Below the pieces are notes generated by a model. It searched no databases. It worked only from the letters and a program-made list of their open reading frames with translations, and was not told where the DNA came from. From contig NZ_AP014637.1 in the NCBI RefSeq assembly GCF_000829415.1, positions 4,171,001 to 4,235,000 on the forward strand: DNA of 64,000 nt. Direction: 5' to 3'. Position numbers and translations under genes: made by a program. This document shows, piece by piece, positions 34,273-43,859 of this stretch. Each line of letters begins with the position of its first letter. Positions within the stretch are counted from its first letter, which is position 1. The stretch comes from Pseudomonas sp. StFLB209 (GTDB lineage: Bacteria; Pseudomonadota; Gammaproteobacteria; Pseudomonadales; Pseudomonadaceae).

Positions 34273-35679
34273 ATGAGCCCTGACAGCGTCGATGTGCTGA
34301 TTATCGGCGGCGGTCTGAGTGGCAGCCTGCTGGCCATGCAGTTGCTGCGCTTGCCGGGCCGGCGACGGATCATGATTATCGAGTCACGCGCCGAACTGGG
34401 CCGTGGCGAGGCCTACAGTGCCACCGAGCTGGGGCATACCCTGAACGGCAACGCGGCACGCATGGGCGTCGAACCGGATAACCCGGATGATCTGAGCCAA
34501 TGGCTGGCCGGGCATCTGGCTGCAGGCGGCTGGCCGCAAGCCCATGCGCAGCAGCTGCCGGTGGCCGAGCTGTTCCCGCCGCGCGGGTTGTTCGGCACTT
34601 ATGTACAGCAGCGTCTGGAGCAGGCCCGGCGGCTGGGCGCCAGTCATGGTTCGACTGTCGAACACCGACGTGGCGAAGCGGTTGACCTGCAAGCGGCTGA
34701 GCAAGGCATGACGCTGACCCTCGACAACACTGACACCGTGCAAGGCCGGGTGGTGGTGTTGGCCACCGGTATGTACGCGGCGGCGCGCACCCCGCAGCAT
34801 CACAGCGAGGCGCTGGGTGCCGCCGCGCTGGATCCCTGGGGAATCGAGGCCATGCGCGGTCTCGATGCGCAATCGCGGGTGGTGATCGTCGGTTCCGGGC
34901 TGACCATGGTCGATGCCCTGGAGTCGTTGCAGCAGGCCGGGCATCGTGGCCCCATTCAGGTGATTTCACGCCACGGATTATGGCCTCATGTGCGTCGCCA
35001 GCCGCCGCAATGGCCGGACTTTCTCGCTCACGACCACAGTATCCGCAGTCCCTTGCAGTTGCTGCGCAGCCTGCGTCAGCAGTGCCGCCAGGCGATGGCC
35101 GCCGGCATTGACTGGCAGGCCCCGCTGGATACCGTGCGGGCGCATATCGGCCGCCTGTGGAGCCAGGCCAGTGATCGGCAGCGCCGGCAGTTCGTGCGGC
35201 ATGTGCGGCCCTGGTGGGAGAGCCATCACCACCGCTCGCCGCCGCAGGGAGCTGCGTTGCTGGAGCGGCTGCTGGGCGAAGGGCGTCTGGGCATACTGGC
35301 TGCGACCCTGCTGGGTGTCGAGTCACGGCCCGGTGAGCCGTTGCAGGTGCGCATTCGGCGTCGCGGCGCGACACAAGCCGAGTTCATCGGTGCTGATGCC
35401 TGGATCAACTCCAGCGGTATTCAATACGATTGGCGTCGGGTCGACCGGCCGTTGCCGCGCCAGTTGCTGGCGCGCGGCCTGGTGCGCCCCGGTCCGCTGG
35501 CGCTGGGTATCGACGCGGATCCGGGCGGCGCGGTACGCGGTGCCGACGGGCAACCCTCGGCGTGCCTGTTCGCCATGGGCCCACCGCTGCGCGGATTATG
35601 GTGGGAAAGCACTGCAGTGCCGGACGTAGCCAGTCAGGCCAAAGCGTTGGCGGCGCGTCTGGTTGAGGTGTTGGCTTAA
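34273..35679 (+). CDS. FAD/NAD(P)-binding protein (HpyO-like)
   Basis: 468 residues. VDVLIIGGGLSGSLLAMQLL gives the N-terminal GxGxxG dinucleotide fold; ELGRGEAYSATELGHTLNGN, PRGLFGTYVQQRLEQA and VVIVGSGLTMVDALESLQQ (second fold at about 205) identify the FAD/NAD(P)-binding family with the conserved R/G-GxAY loop. Such proteins are flavin oxidoreductases of unknown substrate. Likely co-transcribed with the XRE-cupin gene. Confidence 0.87.
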   Translation: MSPDSVDVLIIGGGLSGSLLAMQLLRLPGRRRIMIIESRAELGRGEAYSATELGHTLNGNAARMGVEPDNPDDLSQWLAGHLAAGGWPQAHAQQLPVAELFPPRGLFGTYVQQRLEQARRLGASHGSTVEHRRGEAVDLQAAEQGMTLTLDNTDTVQGRVVVLATGMYAAARTPQHHSEALGAAALDPWGIEAMRGLDAQSRVVIVGSGLTMVDALESLQQAGHRGPIQVISRHGLWPHVRRQPPQWPDFLAHDHSIRSPLQLLRSLRQQCRQAMAAGIDWQAPLDTVRAHIGRLWSQASDRQRRQFVRHVRPWWESHHHRSPPQGAALLERLLGEGRLGILAATLLGVESRPGEPLQVRIRRRGATQAEFIGADAWINSSGIQYDWRRVDRPLPRQLLARGLVRPGPLALGIDADPGGAVRGADGQPSACLFAMGPPLRGLWWESTAVPDVASQAKALAARLVEVLA

Positions 35680-35700
35680 CGGCTCTGGCAGGCACCGCAG

Positions 35701-35828
35701 GCCCCTGTAAGAGCGACCTTGGTCGCGAAGACGGCGGTACATTCGCAGCAGATGCGGTGACTTTACCGGCCTGTTCACGAGCGAGCGCGTGCCCACAGGG
35801 ATCTGCGGCGCCTGGCCGAACAATATTG
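35701..35828. repeat. REP-containing element (copy C)
   Basis: Contains REP-type GAGCGACCTTGGTCGCGAAG and ends GCGCCTGGCCGAACAATATT, a degenerate right terminal repeat of the copy A/D family. The left terminal repeat is lost. It fills the gap between the FAD gene and soxR, ending 3 bp from the soxR stop. Confidence 0.65.
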
Positions 35829-35831
35829 AAC

Positions 35832-36290
35832 CTATGCCTGGTCCAGCAACTGCGGCCCCGCACCCTGGCTGCCCAGTTCGTCGCCCCAGTTACGCAGTGG
35901 GCAGGCCTGCATCGACAGGCAGCCGCAACCGATGCAGCCGGTGAGTTGATCACGCAATTGCGTGAGTCCCCGAATGCGCTCGTCCAGCTCAACGCGCCAT
36001 TGTTCTGAAAGTTTCTGCCAGTCAGTAGCGGTCGGCGTGCGGCCCTCGGGCAGTGCCTGTAAAGCCGCATGGATACTTGCCAGTGGCAGGCCCAGACGCT
36101 GGGCCACCTTGATCAGCGCGACACGGCGCAGCATCTCGCGGGGATAACGGCGCTGGTTACCGGCGTTGCGCTGGCTGCTGATCAGCCCTTTGCTCTCATA
36201 AAAGTGCAGCGCCGTGACCGCCACGCCGCTGCGCGCCGCCAGTTGCCCGACACTGAGCTGCTGTTGGGCCGGGGCGGGGGTCTTGTTCAT
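35832..36290 (-). CDS. soxR: Redox-sensing MerR-family activator SoxR
   Basis: 152 residues. N-terminal MerR HTH ([37 protein letters not shown]), coiled-coil dimer helix, then the [2Fe-2S] cluster motif [12 protein letters not shown] with Cys119, 122, 124 and 130. AGGAA seven bases before the ATG at 36290 favours this start over a TTG at 36296. In pseudomonads SoxR responds to redox-active compounds such as phenazines rather than driving soxS. It is divergent from the small monooxygenase gene whose promoter carries the SoxR site. Confidence 0.95.
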   Translation of the reverse strand: MNKTPAPAQQQLSVGQLAARSGVAVTALHFYESKGLISSQRNAGNQRRYPREMLRRVALIKVAQRLGLPLASIHAALQALPEGRTPTATDWQKLSEQWRVELDERIRGLTQLRDQLTGCIGCGCLSMQACPLRNWGDELGSQGAGPQLLDQA

Positions 36291-36304
36291 GGGCAAATTC
36301 CTGC

Positions 36305-36335
36305 TTGACCTAAAGTTAACTCAAGGTTTTACCCT
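36305..36335 (+). promoter_or_regulatory. SoxR-controlled promoter with 19-bp spacer
   Basis: TTGACC (36305-36310), a 19-bp spacer, TACCCT (36330-36335), pointing at the monooxygenase gene. The spacer holds the palindrome CCTAAAGTTAACTCAAGG (36309-36326), close to the known SoxR box CCTCAAGTTAACTTGAGG. The over-long spacer is the hallmark of MerR-family activated promoters. Confidence 0.9.
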
Positions 36336-36377
36336 GCGCAGCCATTACCCGCAATCATCGCGCTCAGGGAGATGCCT

Positions 36378-36695
36378 ATGCATGGCTACAGTCAACTCGT
36401 CGAATTCAGCGTCGAAGCTACTCAGCAATCAGCGCTGGTCACTGCCCTGGCACACGTGGATCAGCAGTACACCAGCAGTTGCCCCGGATTCATGGGGGCG
36501 AGTGTGCAGGCCAGCGAAGATGGCAGGCGGGTGCTGCATCAGGTGCTCTGGCAATCACGGCAGGCCTGTGAGGCGGCATTGTCAGCGATCGAATCCAGCG
36601 TGTATGACCTCAGCGGCCTGATTCGCCTGCATCGGGTCCGGGCGGCGAGCTTCGGCAGTTATCAGGTGCTTAATCACGTGCCGCCTCGCGTTTGA
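36378..36695 (+). CDS. Small ABM-type monooxygenase, SoxR target
   Basis: 105 residues from MHGYSQLVEFSVEATQQSAL. Dimeric alpha/beta-barrel pattern (VEFSV ... ALVTALAHVDQQYTSSCPGF ... HQVLWQSRQACEAALSAIES). The ATG at 36378 is six bases after AGGGAG; the ATG at 36372 is too close. It corresponds in position to the monooxygenase-like gene next to soxR in P. aeruginosa (PA2274, from memory), a SoxR regulon member. Its substrate, perhaps a quinone or phenazine, is unproven. Confidence 0.82.
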   Translation: MHGYSQLVEFSVEATQQSALVTALAHVDQQYTSSCPGFMGASVQASEDGRRVLHQVLWQSRQACEAALSAIESSVYDLSGLIRLHRVRAASFGSYQVLNHVPPRV

Positions 36696-36697
36696 TT

Positions 36698-37795
36698 TCA
36701 GACCGACAGGTTCAATACCCGATCGCCTTGTCGATACTGGCCGACCCGGCGTTTGTTGACGGTCAGTTCGCCCAGGCGAATCAGGTGGCTGCGGGTCACA
36801 TTGCGGGTCAGGCCCAGCAGATTTGCGGTATGCACCTGGTTTTGATGACAGAAGCGGTAGGCCGCACGCAGCAGGGCATCTTCGACCTTTTCATGCAGCG
36901 CGCCGGCCTGATCCTCGAACAGTTTGGCAAAGGCCTGAGCCAGCAACTGCTCGGTCGTCAGATCGTTTGCCGCGCTTGCCGAAGGGTTCGCTGGCGGTGC
37001 GGGCTGGCGCTGCGAGAGGTGCAGGTCGTCGGCTTCGAGCAGGCCGTTACGACACACCAGCAGGCTGTGATGAATCACGTTTTCCAGTTCGCGGATATTG
37101 CCTGGCCATGGGTGTTGCCTGAGTTTGAGTTCGGCTGCGCGGGCGAGCCGTGCCGGTGCATGACCGAGGCGTCGGCAGTAGCTTTCGATGAAGTGCCGGG
37201 CCAGCGGCAAAATGTCCAATGGCCGCTCACGCAAGGGTTTCAGGACCAGGCTCACCACGCTCAACCGATAGAACAGGTCTTCACGAAACTGCCCGGCGCT
37301 GATGGCGTGGTCCAGTTGCACATTGGTGGCCGCCAGCACCCGCACGTCGATAGGCTGGCTCTTGCGTGAGCCTAGCCGCACCACTTCGCGCTCTTGCAGG
37401 ACGCGCAGCAGCTTGACCTGCAGGGCCACTGGCAAGTCGCCGATTTCGTCGAGAAACAAGGTGCCGCCGTTGGCCGCTTCGAACCAGCCGGGTTTGGCCG
37501 CGTGGGCGCCGGTGAAGGCGCCTTTTTCGTGGCCGAACAGCTCGGCCTCGACCAAGGACGCGGACAGCGCCCCACAGTTGACCGCTACAAAGGGTCCTGC
37601 ACTGCGGCTACTGAGGGCGTGGATCTGCCGGGCGACCAGTTCCTTGCCGGTCCCGGTGGCGCCGATGATCAAGACACTGGCGTCACTGGGTGCGACCTGG
37701 CGGACATGCCCGAGCAAGGCCTGCGAGGACGGGTCTTCGAACACCAGCGGCGGCGCAGGCAGCGCACGGTCACGCAGCGGCACGGCCATGCTCAC
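36698..37795 (-). CDS. sfnR: Sigma-54-dependent activator SfnR
   Basis: 365 residues without a receiver domain. AAA+ core: Walker A GATGTGKE at 45-52, GAFTGAH (sigma-54 contact) at about 92-98, Walker [12 protein letters not shown] at about 109-119, [15 protein letters not shown]-terminal FIS-type HTH ([20 protein letters not shown]). This matches SfnR, which activates sulfone and sulfonate sulfur-scavenging genes under sulfate starvation. The ATG overlaps the msuD stop by 4 bp. It ends 2 bp from the stop of the convergent monooxygenase gene. Confidence 0.92.
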   Translation of the reverse strand: MSMAVPLRDRALPAPPLVFEDPSSQALLGHVRQVAPSDASVLIIGATGTGKELVARQIHALSSRSAGPFVAVNCGALSASLVEAELFGHEKGAFTGAHAAKPGWFEAANGGTLFLDEIGDLPVALQVKLLRVLQEREVVRLGSRKSQPIDVRVLAATNVQLDHAISAGQFREDLFYRLSVVSLVLKPLRERPLDILPLARHFIESYCRRLGHAPARLARAAELKLRQHPWPGNIRELENVIHHSLLVCRNGLLEADDLHLSQRQPAPPANPSASAANDLTTEQLLAQAFAKLFEDQAGALHEKVEDALLRAAYRFCHQNQVHTANLLGLTRNVTRSHLIRLGELTVNKRRVGQYRQGDRVLNLSV

Positions 37796-38934
37796 TTCGC
37801 CTGCTGTGGCGGCAGGTCATTGGCGATCATCTCGCCGAACGGCCCGGTCAAATTGGTCACCCCACGCCCGGCCAGGCTGGCGTAGGGCTCGGGCAGCAGC
37901 GGGAACACCAGTTCAGCGAAGCGGTAGGCTTCTTCCAGGTGCGGGTAGCCGGAGAAAATGAAACTGTCGATGCCCAGGTCTGCGTATTCCTTGATCCGTG
38001 CTGCCACCTCTTGTGGATTGCCGACCAGTGCGGTGCCGGCGCCGCCGCGCACCAGGCCAACCCCGGCCCACAGGTTCGGGGCGATTTCCAGATTGTCGCG
38101 CTGGCCATCGTGCAGCGCCGCCATGCGCCGCTGGCCTTCGGAATCAAAACGCGAGAAGGATTTTTGCGCGGCGGCGATGGTTTCGTCACTGATCGGCTCG
38201 ATCAGGCTGGCAGCGGCTTGCCAGGCCGCTTCGCTGGTTTCCCGGACAATCACGTGCAAACGAATCCCGAACTTCACGGTACGCCCCTTGCGCGCTGCAC
38301 GCTCACGCACATCGGCCAGCTTGGCGGCGACCGCAGCGGGGGGTTCACCCCAGGTCAGGTATACGTCGACCTGCTCGGCTGCCAGGTCATGGGCTGCGTC
38401 GGAAGAACCACCGAAATACAGCGGCGGGTAGGGCTGTTGCAGCGGTGGATACAGTGCCTTGGCATTTTCCACATGCAGATGTTTGCCCTTGAAGTCCACC
38501 GCCTCACCCTGCAACACCCGGCGCCAGATCTGGAGAAATTCGTCGGTGACTTCATAGCGTTCGCTATGGCTCAGATGAATGCCATCGCCGCGGTTCTCGT
38601 CCGGGTCGCCACCGGTGACCACATTGATCAGCAGCCGGCCGCCTGACAACCGGTCCAGAGTCGCAGCCATGCGCGCCGAGACCGTCGGCGAGATGATCCC
38701 CGGACGAATCGCCACCAGATAACGCAGGCGTTGGGTCAAGGGGGCCAGTGCCGAAGCCACTACCCAGGAGTCTTCGCAAGAACGGCCGGTAGGAATCAGC
38801 ACCCCGTAGTAGCCCAGATCGTCAGCCGCCTGCGCGACTTGCTTGAGGTAGTTGAGCGTCACCGGGCGCGCGCCTTTGGTGGTGCCCAGATAGTGGCCGT
38901 CGCCATGGGTGGGGAGAAACCAGAAAACGTTCAT
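37792..38934 (-). CDS. msuD: FMNH2-dependent methanesulfonate monooxygenase
   Basis: 380 residues, luciferase-like TIM barrel. [59 protein letters not shown] and [20 protein letters not shown] are shared with MsuD/SsuD; the variant [20 protein letters not shown] is closer to MsuD. The enzyme releases sulfite from short alkanesulfonates. No flavin reductase gene (msuE/ssuE) or msuC is adjacent; FMNH2 must come from elsewhere. Upstream DNA is strongly AT-rich, as expected for CysB-type control. Confidence 0.94.
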   Translation of the reverse strand: MNVFWFLPTHGDGHYLGTTKGARPVTLNYLKQVAQAADDLGYYGVLIPTGRSCEDSWVVASALAPLTQRLRYLVAIRPGIISPTVSARMAATLDRLSGGRLLINVVTGGDPDENRGDGIHLSHSERYEVTDEFLQIWRRVLQGEAVDFKGKHLHVENAKALYPPLQQPYPPLYFGGSSDAAHDLAAEQVDVYLTWGEPPAAVAAKLADVRERAARKGRTVKFGIRLHVIVRETSEAAWQAAASLIEPISDETIAAAQKSFSRFDSEGQRRMAALHDGQRDNLEIAPNLWAGVGLVRGGAGTALVGNPQEVAARIKEYADLGIDSFIFSGYPHLEEAYRFAELVFPLLPEPYASLAGRGVTNLTGPFGEMIANDLPPQQAK

Positions 38935-39029
38935 AGCAGTCCTTCAGAGGCTGGGGTCGACCAATGGGTACTGTTGGCTGGCAGACAGTGGGTCAACAGA
39001 GCAGGGATCACCCAGTCTTTATACGGATG

Positions 39030-39095
39030 TATTTTTATTCCTCAAAATATCTTGGAATCATATTTTTATCTCTATATGGAATATATGGCGTTTTG
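39030..39095. promoter_or_regulatory. AT-rich control region of msuD
   Basis: About 65 bp of unusually AT-rich DNA (TATTTTTATTCC and related tracts) 100-160 bp upstream of msuD. Likely regulator site for sulfur-starvation control. On the other strand TATAAA near 39018 may be the -10 of msuD. Exact boxes not assignable. Confidence 0.45.
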
Positions 39096-39227
39096 AATGT
39101 TTTCTGGCTACTGACTGAACCGGGCACTGTTGCTGGAGCAACAGCCAGTTGGGGCGTTGGTCTCACAGGTGAAACTTTGCTGTTCGCCGGGCAGTCACCT
39201 CTGAACCAACGCGTGGGGAACAGGACA

Positions 39228-40127
39228 ATGGCAAGGGCAATCTGGAAGGGCGCGATCAGCTTCGGTCTGGTGCATATCCCGGTGGCACTGGTGTCAGCCA
39301 CCAGCAGCGAGGGCGTGGATTTCGACTGGCTCGACAAGCGCAGCATGGACCCGGTGGGCTACAAACGGGTCAACAAGGTGACCGGTAAAGAGGTCAGCGC
39401 AGAAAACATTGTCAAGGGCGTGGAGTATCAGAAAGACCGCTACGTGGTGCTCAGCGAGGAGGAAATTCGCGCCGCCCATCCCGAGGCGACCCAGACCATC
39501 GACATCTTTGGCTTTGTCGACAGCCAGCAGATTCCCTTGCAGCACATTGATACGCCTTATTACCTGGCGCCGGTGCAACGTGGTGAAAAGGTCTACGCCT
39601 TGCTGCGTGAGACCCTGCATACCAGCAACAAGGTGGCCTTGGCCAATGTGGTGCTGCACACCCGCGAGCATTTGGCGGCATTGATGCCGTTGGCTTCGGC
39701 GCTGGTGCTGGTATTGCTGCGTTGGCCGGAGCAGGTGCGTGATATGGATGAGACGCTGCAACTGAGCGAGGCGGTGACGGACGTCAAACTGAGTAAAGGC
39801 GAGCGGGATATGGCGAAAAAGCTGGTCAAGGACATGAGTGTCGACTGGCGGCCCGAGGACTACCGCGACACTTTTCAGGACAAGATCATGGCGTTGGTCA
39901 AGACCAAGGCCAAGCGCGGCAAATTGGAAGCCGTGGGTGGGCAAAGCCCGGATCCTGAGCGCAAACAGGCGGACGTGATTGACCTCACCGAGTTGCTGCG
40001 CCAGAGCTTGGCCGGCCAGAGCAGCCCGCGCAAGACCAAGGCGTCAGCCAGGACTTCGGCCAAGCCTGCCGCCAAGTCCGGTGAGGCCAAACCGGCAAGC
40101 CCTGGCAAACGCCGCCGCGCCGGGTAG
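39228..40127 (+). CDS. ku: Bacterial Ku, NHEJ DNA end-binding protein
   Basis: 299 residues from MARAIWKGAISFGLVHIPVA, the canonical Ku start, preceded by GGGGAACAGG. The Ku ring-forming core runs to about residue 250 (YLAPVQRGEKVYALLRETLH, LHTREHLAALMP, LVKDMSVDWRPEDYRDTF). The C-terminal tail is Lys/Ala/Pro-rich (KTKASARTSAKPAAKSGEAK), the DNA-contacting extension of bacterial Ku. The homodimer binds double-strand ends and recruits LigD, encoded 19 bp downstream. Confidence 0.96.
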   Translation: MARAIWKGAISFGLVHIPVALVSATSSEGVDFDWLDKRSMDPVGYKRVNKVTGKEVSAENIVKGVEYQKDRYVVLSEEEIRAAHPEATQTIDIFGFVDSQQIPLQHIDTPYYLAPVQRGEKVYALLRETLHTSNKVALANVVLHTREHLAALMPLASALVLVLLRWPEQVRDMDETLQLSEAVTDVKLSKGERDMAKKLVKDMSVDWRPEDYRDTFQDKIMALVKTKAKRGKLEAVGGQSPDPERKQADVIDLTELLRQSLAGQSSPRKTKASARTSAKPAAKSGEAKPASPGKRRRAG

Positions 40128-40146
40128 TGATTGAAGGAGTCGCCAG

Positions 40147-42645
40147 ATGGTCAGCGAGTACACCCGCAAGCGCCGTTTCGATATCACCCGCGAACCGCCA
40201 GAGACCGGCACCCGCAGCAAGCGCAAGGCCGCTGGAGAGGCGCTTAGCTTTGCGATCCAGAAGCACGACGCCAGTCACTTGCACTACGACTTGCGTCTTG
40301 AACTGGACGGTACTCTGAAAAGCTGGGCGGTACCCAAAGGCCCGAGCCTGGACCCGGCACACAAGCGCCTGGCAGTGCAGGTCGAAGACCACCCGCTGGC
40401 GTACGCCAGCTTTGAAGGGCGTATTCCCGAAGGGCAGTATGGTGCCGGTGAGGTCATTGTCTGGGATCGCGGTATCTGGCAGCCGCACGGTGATCCGCGC
40501 AAGGGGTATGAAGCTGGCAAGCTGGAATTCACCCTGATCGGGGAAAAACTCAATGGCGAGTGGGCGTTAGTGCGCACCCGGCTCAAGGGCAGCGGGAATC
40601 GCAAGCAATGGCTGCTGATCAAGCGCAGCGACGATGCGGCGCGGCCGGTCGATGAATTTGATATCACCGTCGAGCGCCCCGACAGTGTCTTGAGTGACGC
40701 CACCCTCAGCCGAACCCGGCCGGCCAGGCCTGAGCAGCCGAAAAAAAACACAGCCTTTGTACACACGTTGAGCCCGCAACTGGCCACCCTGATCGACCGA
40801 CCGCCGCCCGGCGACTGGCTGTATGAGATCAAGTACGACGGCTATCGCATCCTGACCTGCATCCACGCCGGTGAAGTGCGCCTGCTGAGTCGTACCGGCA
40901 ATGACTGGACAGCACGGATGCAAAGGCTTGCCAAGGCGCTGGCCAGGCTGGGGCTTGAAGACAGCTGGCTCGACGGCGAGGTGGTGGTTCTCGATCGTGA
41001 CGGCTTGCCGGATTTTCAGGCGTTGCAACGGGCATTTGATGAGCACAGCGATGCACAGATCGTTTACTACCTGTTTGATGCGCCCTGGCTCAATGGCGAT
41101 GACCTGCGCAAGCAGCCGCTGCAAGCGCGGCGTGAGGCTCTGGCCCAAGTGCTTGAAGGTCAGCGCAGCAAATTGATCAGATTCTCCGCAGGCTTTGCCG
41201 CCAGTCATCACGACATTGTCGAGAGTGCAAGGGCCATGGGCCTGGAAGGGGTCATTGGCAAACGTGCTGGCAGTCTCTACCAGGGCAAGCGCAGTGCTGA
41301 CTGGATCAAGCTCAAATGCCGTCTGGCTCAGGAGTTTGTGATCGTCGGCTACACACCGCCCGAGGGTAGCCGTAGTGGTTTCGGCGCGTTGTTGCTGGCG
41401 GTCAATGATGCCAGGGCGGCAGGATTGGTGTACGCCGGGCGGGTCGGCAGCGGCTTTGACGGCAAGACGCTGCGCCAGCTCAAGCAACAGCTTGATGCAT
41501 TGCAGCGTGACAGCTCGCCGTTATGCAAGCCGCTCAGTCGTGAGTTGAGCCGCGATGTGCACTGGGTTGAACCGCAGCTGGTCGCCGAGGTGCAGTTTGC
41601 CGAATGGACCCGAGATGCGCTTTTGCGTCAGGCCTCGTTCATCGGCTTGCGTACCGATAAGCCGGCGGCGCAGGTGCTGCGTGAGGTCGCCCGCCGAGCA
41701 GCTCTGCCGTTGGTGGATGAGGCGCAGCCGGACTCCTCAGAGCAGGCCACTAAAGCCTGCGTCGCCGGCGTCGCGATCAGTCACCCTGAACGGGTCATTG
41801 ATCCGCAAAGCGGCGTCAGCAAGGCCGTTCTGGCGCAGTTCTATCTGGCCATTGCCGACCGGCTGCTGGCTGAGCTGAGCAAACGTCCGGTCGCGTTGCT
41901 GCGTTGCCCGCAAGGCATCGAGGGCGAGCAATTTTTCCAGAAACATGCCCAGCGCTTGAGCATCCCGAATATCACTCAACTTGACGCGTCTCTGGACCCC
42001 GGTCATGCGCCGCTGCTGCAGATCGATAACCGGGCAGCGCTGGCCGGTGTGGTGCAGATGGGGGGAGTCGAGTTGCATACCTGGGGCGCTACCAGTGACC
42101 GGATTGAAACTCCGGACCGGCTGATCTTCGATCTCGATCCCGATCCGGCGCTGCCGTGGTGCAGCATGATCGAGGCCACCCAGATGCTCCTGGCGGTGCT
42201 CGATGAGCTGGGCCTGCAGGCCTTTCTGAAAACCAGCGGCGGCAAGGGCATGCACCTCATTGTGCCGCTGGCCCGGCACACCGGTTGGGATCAGGTGAAG
42301 CGCTTTGGCAAGGCGGTCGCCGAATTCATGAGTCGCCAGTTGCCCGAACGCTTCAGCGCTACGGCCGGCCCACAGAACCGGGTCGGGCGGATCTTTATTG
42401 ACTATCTGCGCAATACCCGCGGCGGCACTACGGTGTCGGCCTGGTCAGTGCGCGCCCGACCTGGCCTGCCCGTGTCAGTGCCTGTCGGTCGCGATGAACT
42501 GGCGACCCTGAGCTCGGCCCGGCAATGGCACGTCGGCAACCTGGCGGAGCACTTGCGCGATCTGGACGAAGATCCATGGGCGGGCTATCACAATCGCCAG
42601 CGCATTACTCAGGCGATGTGGCGACAGTTGGGTATTGATGATTGA
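40147..42645 (+). CDS. ligD: Multifunctional DNA ligase D
   Basis: 832 residues, order PE-Lig-Pol. 3'-phosphoesterase about 35-160 (HDASHLHYDLRLE). ATP-dependent ligase about 200-500 with EIKYDGYR, adenylated Lys229, and GVIGKRAGSLYQGKRSADWI. Primase-polymerase about 545-832 with FDLDPDP (metal Asp662 and Asp664) and KTSGGKGMHL. It works with Ku to trim, fill and seal double-strand breaks. The ATG at 40147 has AAGGAG upstream. Same domain order as the P. aeruginosa enzyme. Confidence 0.97.
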   Translation: MVSEYTRKRRFDITREPPETGTRSKRKAAGEALSFAIQKHDASHLHYDLRLELDGTLKSWAVPKGPSLDPAHKRLAVQVEDHPLAYASFEGRIPEGQYGAGEVIVWDRGIWQPHGDPRKGYEAGKLEFTLIGEKLNGEWALVRTRLKGSGNRKQWLLIKRSDDAARPVDEFDITVERPDSVLSDATLSRTRPARPEQPKKNTAFVHTLSPQLATLIDRPPPGDWLYEIKYDGYRILTCIHAGEVRLLSRTGNDWTARMQRLAKALARLGLEDSWLDGEVVVLDRDGLPDFQALQRAFDEHSDAQIVYYLFDAPWLNGDDLRKQPLQARREALAQVLEGQRSKLIRFSAGFAASHHDIVESARAMGLEGVIGKRAGSLYQGKRSADWIKLKCRLAQEFVIVGYTPPEGSRSGFGALLLAVNDARAAGLVYAGRVGSGFDGKTLRQLKQQLDALQRDSSPLCKPLSRELSRDVHWVEPQLVAEVQFAEWTRDALLRQASFIGLRTDKPAAQVLREVARRAALPLVDEAQPDSSEQATKACVAGVAISHPERVIDPQSGVSKAVLAQFYLAIADRLLAELSKRPVALLRCPQGIEGEQFFQKHAQRLSIPNITQLDASLDPGHAPLLQIDNRAALAGVVQMGGVELHTWGATSDRIETPDRLIFDLDPDPALPWCSMIEATQMLLAVLDELGLQAFLKTSGGKGMHLIVPLARHTGWDQVKRFGKAVAEFMSRQLPERFSATAGPQNRVGRIFIDYLRNTRGGTTVSAWSVRARPGLPVSVPVGRDELATLSSARQWHVGNLAEHLRDLDEDPWAGYHNRQRITQAMWRQLGIDD

Positions 42646-42746
42646 GCTTACGATTCGCGGTTGCCGCGTGCGGGTCTAGGCTTATGGTTTTGCTTGCCCG
42701 GCGCTGAGCGTTCAGCGCGGGTGCGTCACATACAAGGAGAATCCGC

Positions 42747-43715
42747 ATGACGCCATCCTCATGCCTGACCCGTCGCCGTCTGCTGGCGCTGGCCGCTGGC
42801 ACTGCCGCAGCCCTGAGCCTTGATTCGGCCAGCGGTGCTCAGCAGCCGGTCATGCAGCCTGTCACCGATTTTTCCGCCAAGCTTCCAGGAGACCGCACCA
42901 TGCAGACTCGTGCAATCCCTTCAAGCAACGAGCCTTTGCCGGTGATCGGCGTGGGTACCTATCGCGGCTTCGACGTCGCCACGTCAAGCCCGGCCTATAA
43001 ACAATTGCGTAGCGTACTCGATGCGCTGTTCGCCGCCGGTGGCACCGTGATCGACAGCTCGCCCATGTATGGTCGGGCCGAGCAGACCACTGGCGAACTG
43101 CTGTCTATCCACGAGCCGCGCTCGCCGGCTTTTCTGGCCACCAAGGTATGGACCCGCGGCCGCAAGGAGGGCATTGCACAGATGGAGGAATCATTGCGTC
43201 TGTTGCAGACCGAGCGCATCGACCTGATGCAGATTCACAATCTGGTCGACTGGCAGACCCATTTGCCGGTGCTGCGTGACTGGAAAGCGCAGGGGCGGAT
43301 TCGCTATGTCGGCATCAGCCACTACACCTCGTCGGCCTACGATCAGGTCGAGGCGGTGCTCAAGACTGAACAGCTGGATTTCCTCCAGATCAACTATGCA
43401 TTGGATGATCGCGCGGCCGAAGCCCGGCTGTTGCCGCTGTGCCGGGAGCGTGGGGTGGCGGTGATCTGCAACCGGCCGTTTGGCGGTGGCGGGCTGTTGT
43501 CGCGGCTCAAGGATAAGCCGCTGCCCGGCTGGGCGGCGCAGGTGGAGGCCAGCAGTTGGGCACAACTGGCGCTCAAGTTCCTGCTCGCCCACCCGGCGGT
43601 CACCTGTGTGATCCCCGGCACCGGCAACCCGAAATACATGGCCGATAACGCCGGTGCAGGTTTCGGCCCGACCCTGACCGATGCCCAGCGCCAGCAGTTG
43701 ATCGCCCTGATCTAA
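42747..43715 (+). CDS. Tat-exported aldo/keto reductase
   Basis: 322 residues. N-terminus SSCLTRRRLLALAAGTAAAL is a twin-arginine signal, so export as a folded cofactor-bound enzyme is likely. The AKR barrel has the catalytic tetrad Asp103, Tyr108 (SSPMYGRAEQ), Lys133 (LATKVW) and His164 (MQIHNL), with IPGTGNPKYMADN near the C-terminus for NADPH. AAGGAG precedes the ATG at 42747; an internal ATG at 42900 would give a cytoplasmic form. Substrate unknown. Confidence 0.9.
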   Translation: MTPSSCLTRRRLLALAAGTAAALSLDSASGAQQPVMQPVTDFSAKLPGDRTMQTRAIPSSNEPLPVIGVGTYRGFDVATSSPAYKQLRSVLDALFAAGGTVIDSSPMYGRAEQTTGELLSIHEPRSPAFLATKVWTRGRKEGIAQMEESLRLLQTERIDLMQIHNLVDWQTHLPVLRDWKAQGRIRYVGISHYTSSAYDQVEAVLKTEQLDFLQINYALDDRAAEARLLPLCRERGVAVICNRPFGGGGLLSRLKDKPLPGWAAQVEASSWAQLALKFLLAHPAVTCVIPGTGNPKYMADNAGAGFGPTLTDAQRQQLIALI

Positions 43716-43728
43716 GGGGCCCTGGCGC

Positions 43729-43856
43729 CAATACTGTTCGGTCAGACCGGTGGGAACAGCCGGCCGGCGTTCAGGTGGCTGTGGTCCGGCATTCCGCCGT
43801 CTTCGCTACCAAGGTAGCTCCCACAGAGGTATATAGCGCCTAACCGAACAGTATTG
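43729..43856. repeat. REP-containing element with terminal inverted repeats (copy D)
   Basis: 128 bp. Left end CAATACTGTTCGGT and right end ACCGAACAGTATTG are perfect inverted repeats over 14 bp. Shares a 34-base identical block with copy A. It lies 13 bp after the aldo/keto reductase stop and 3 bp before the helicase stop, exactly in the convergent gap. Confidence 0.82.
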
Positions 43857-43859
43857 ACC

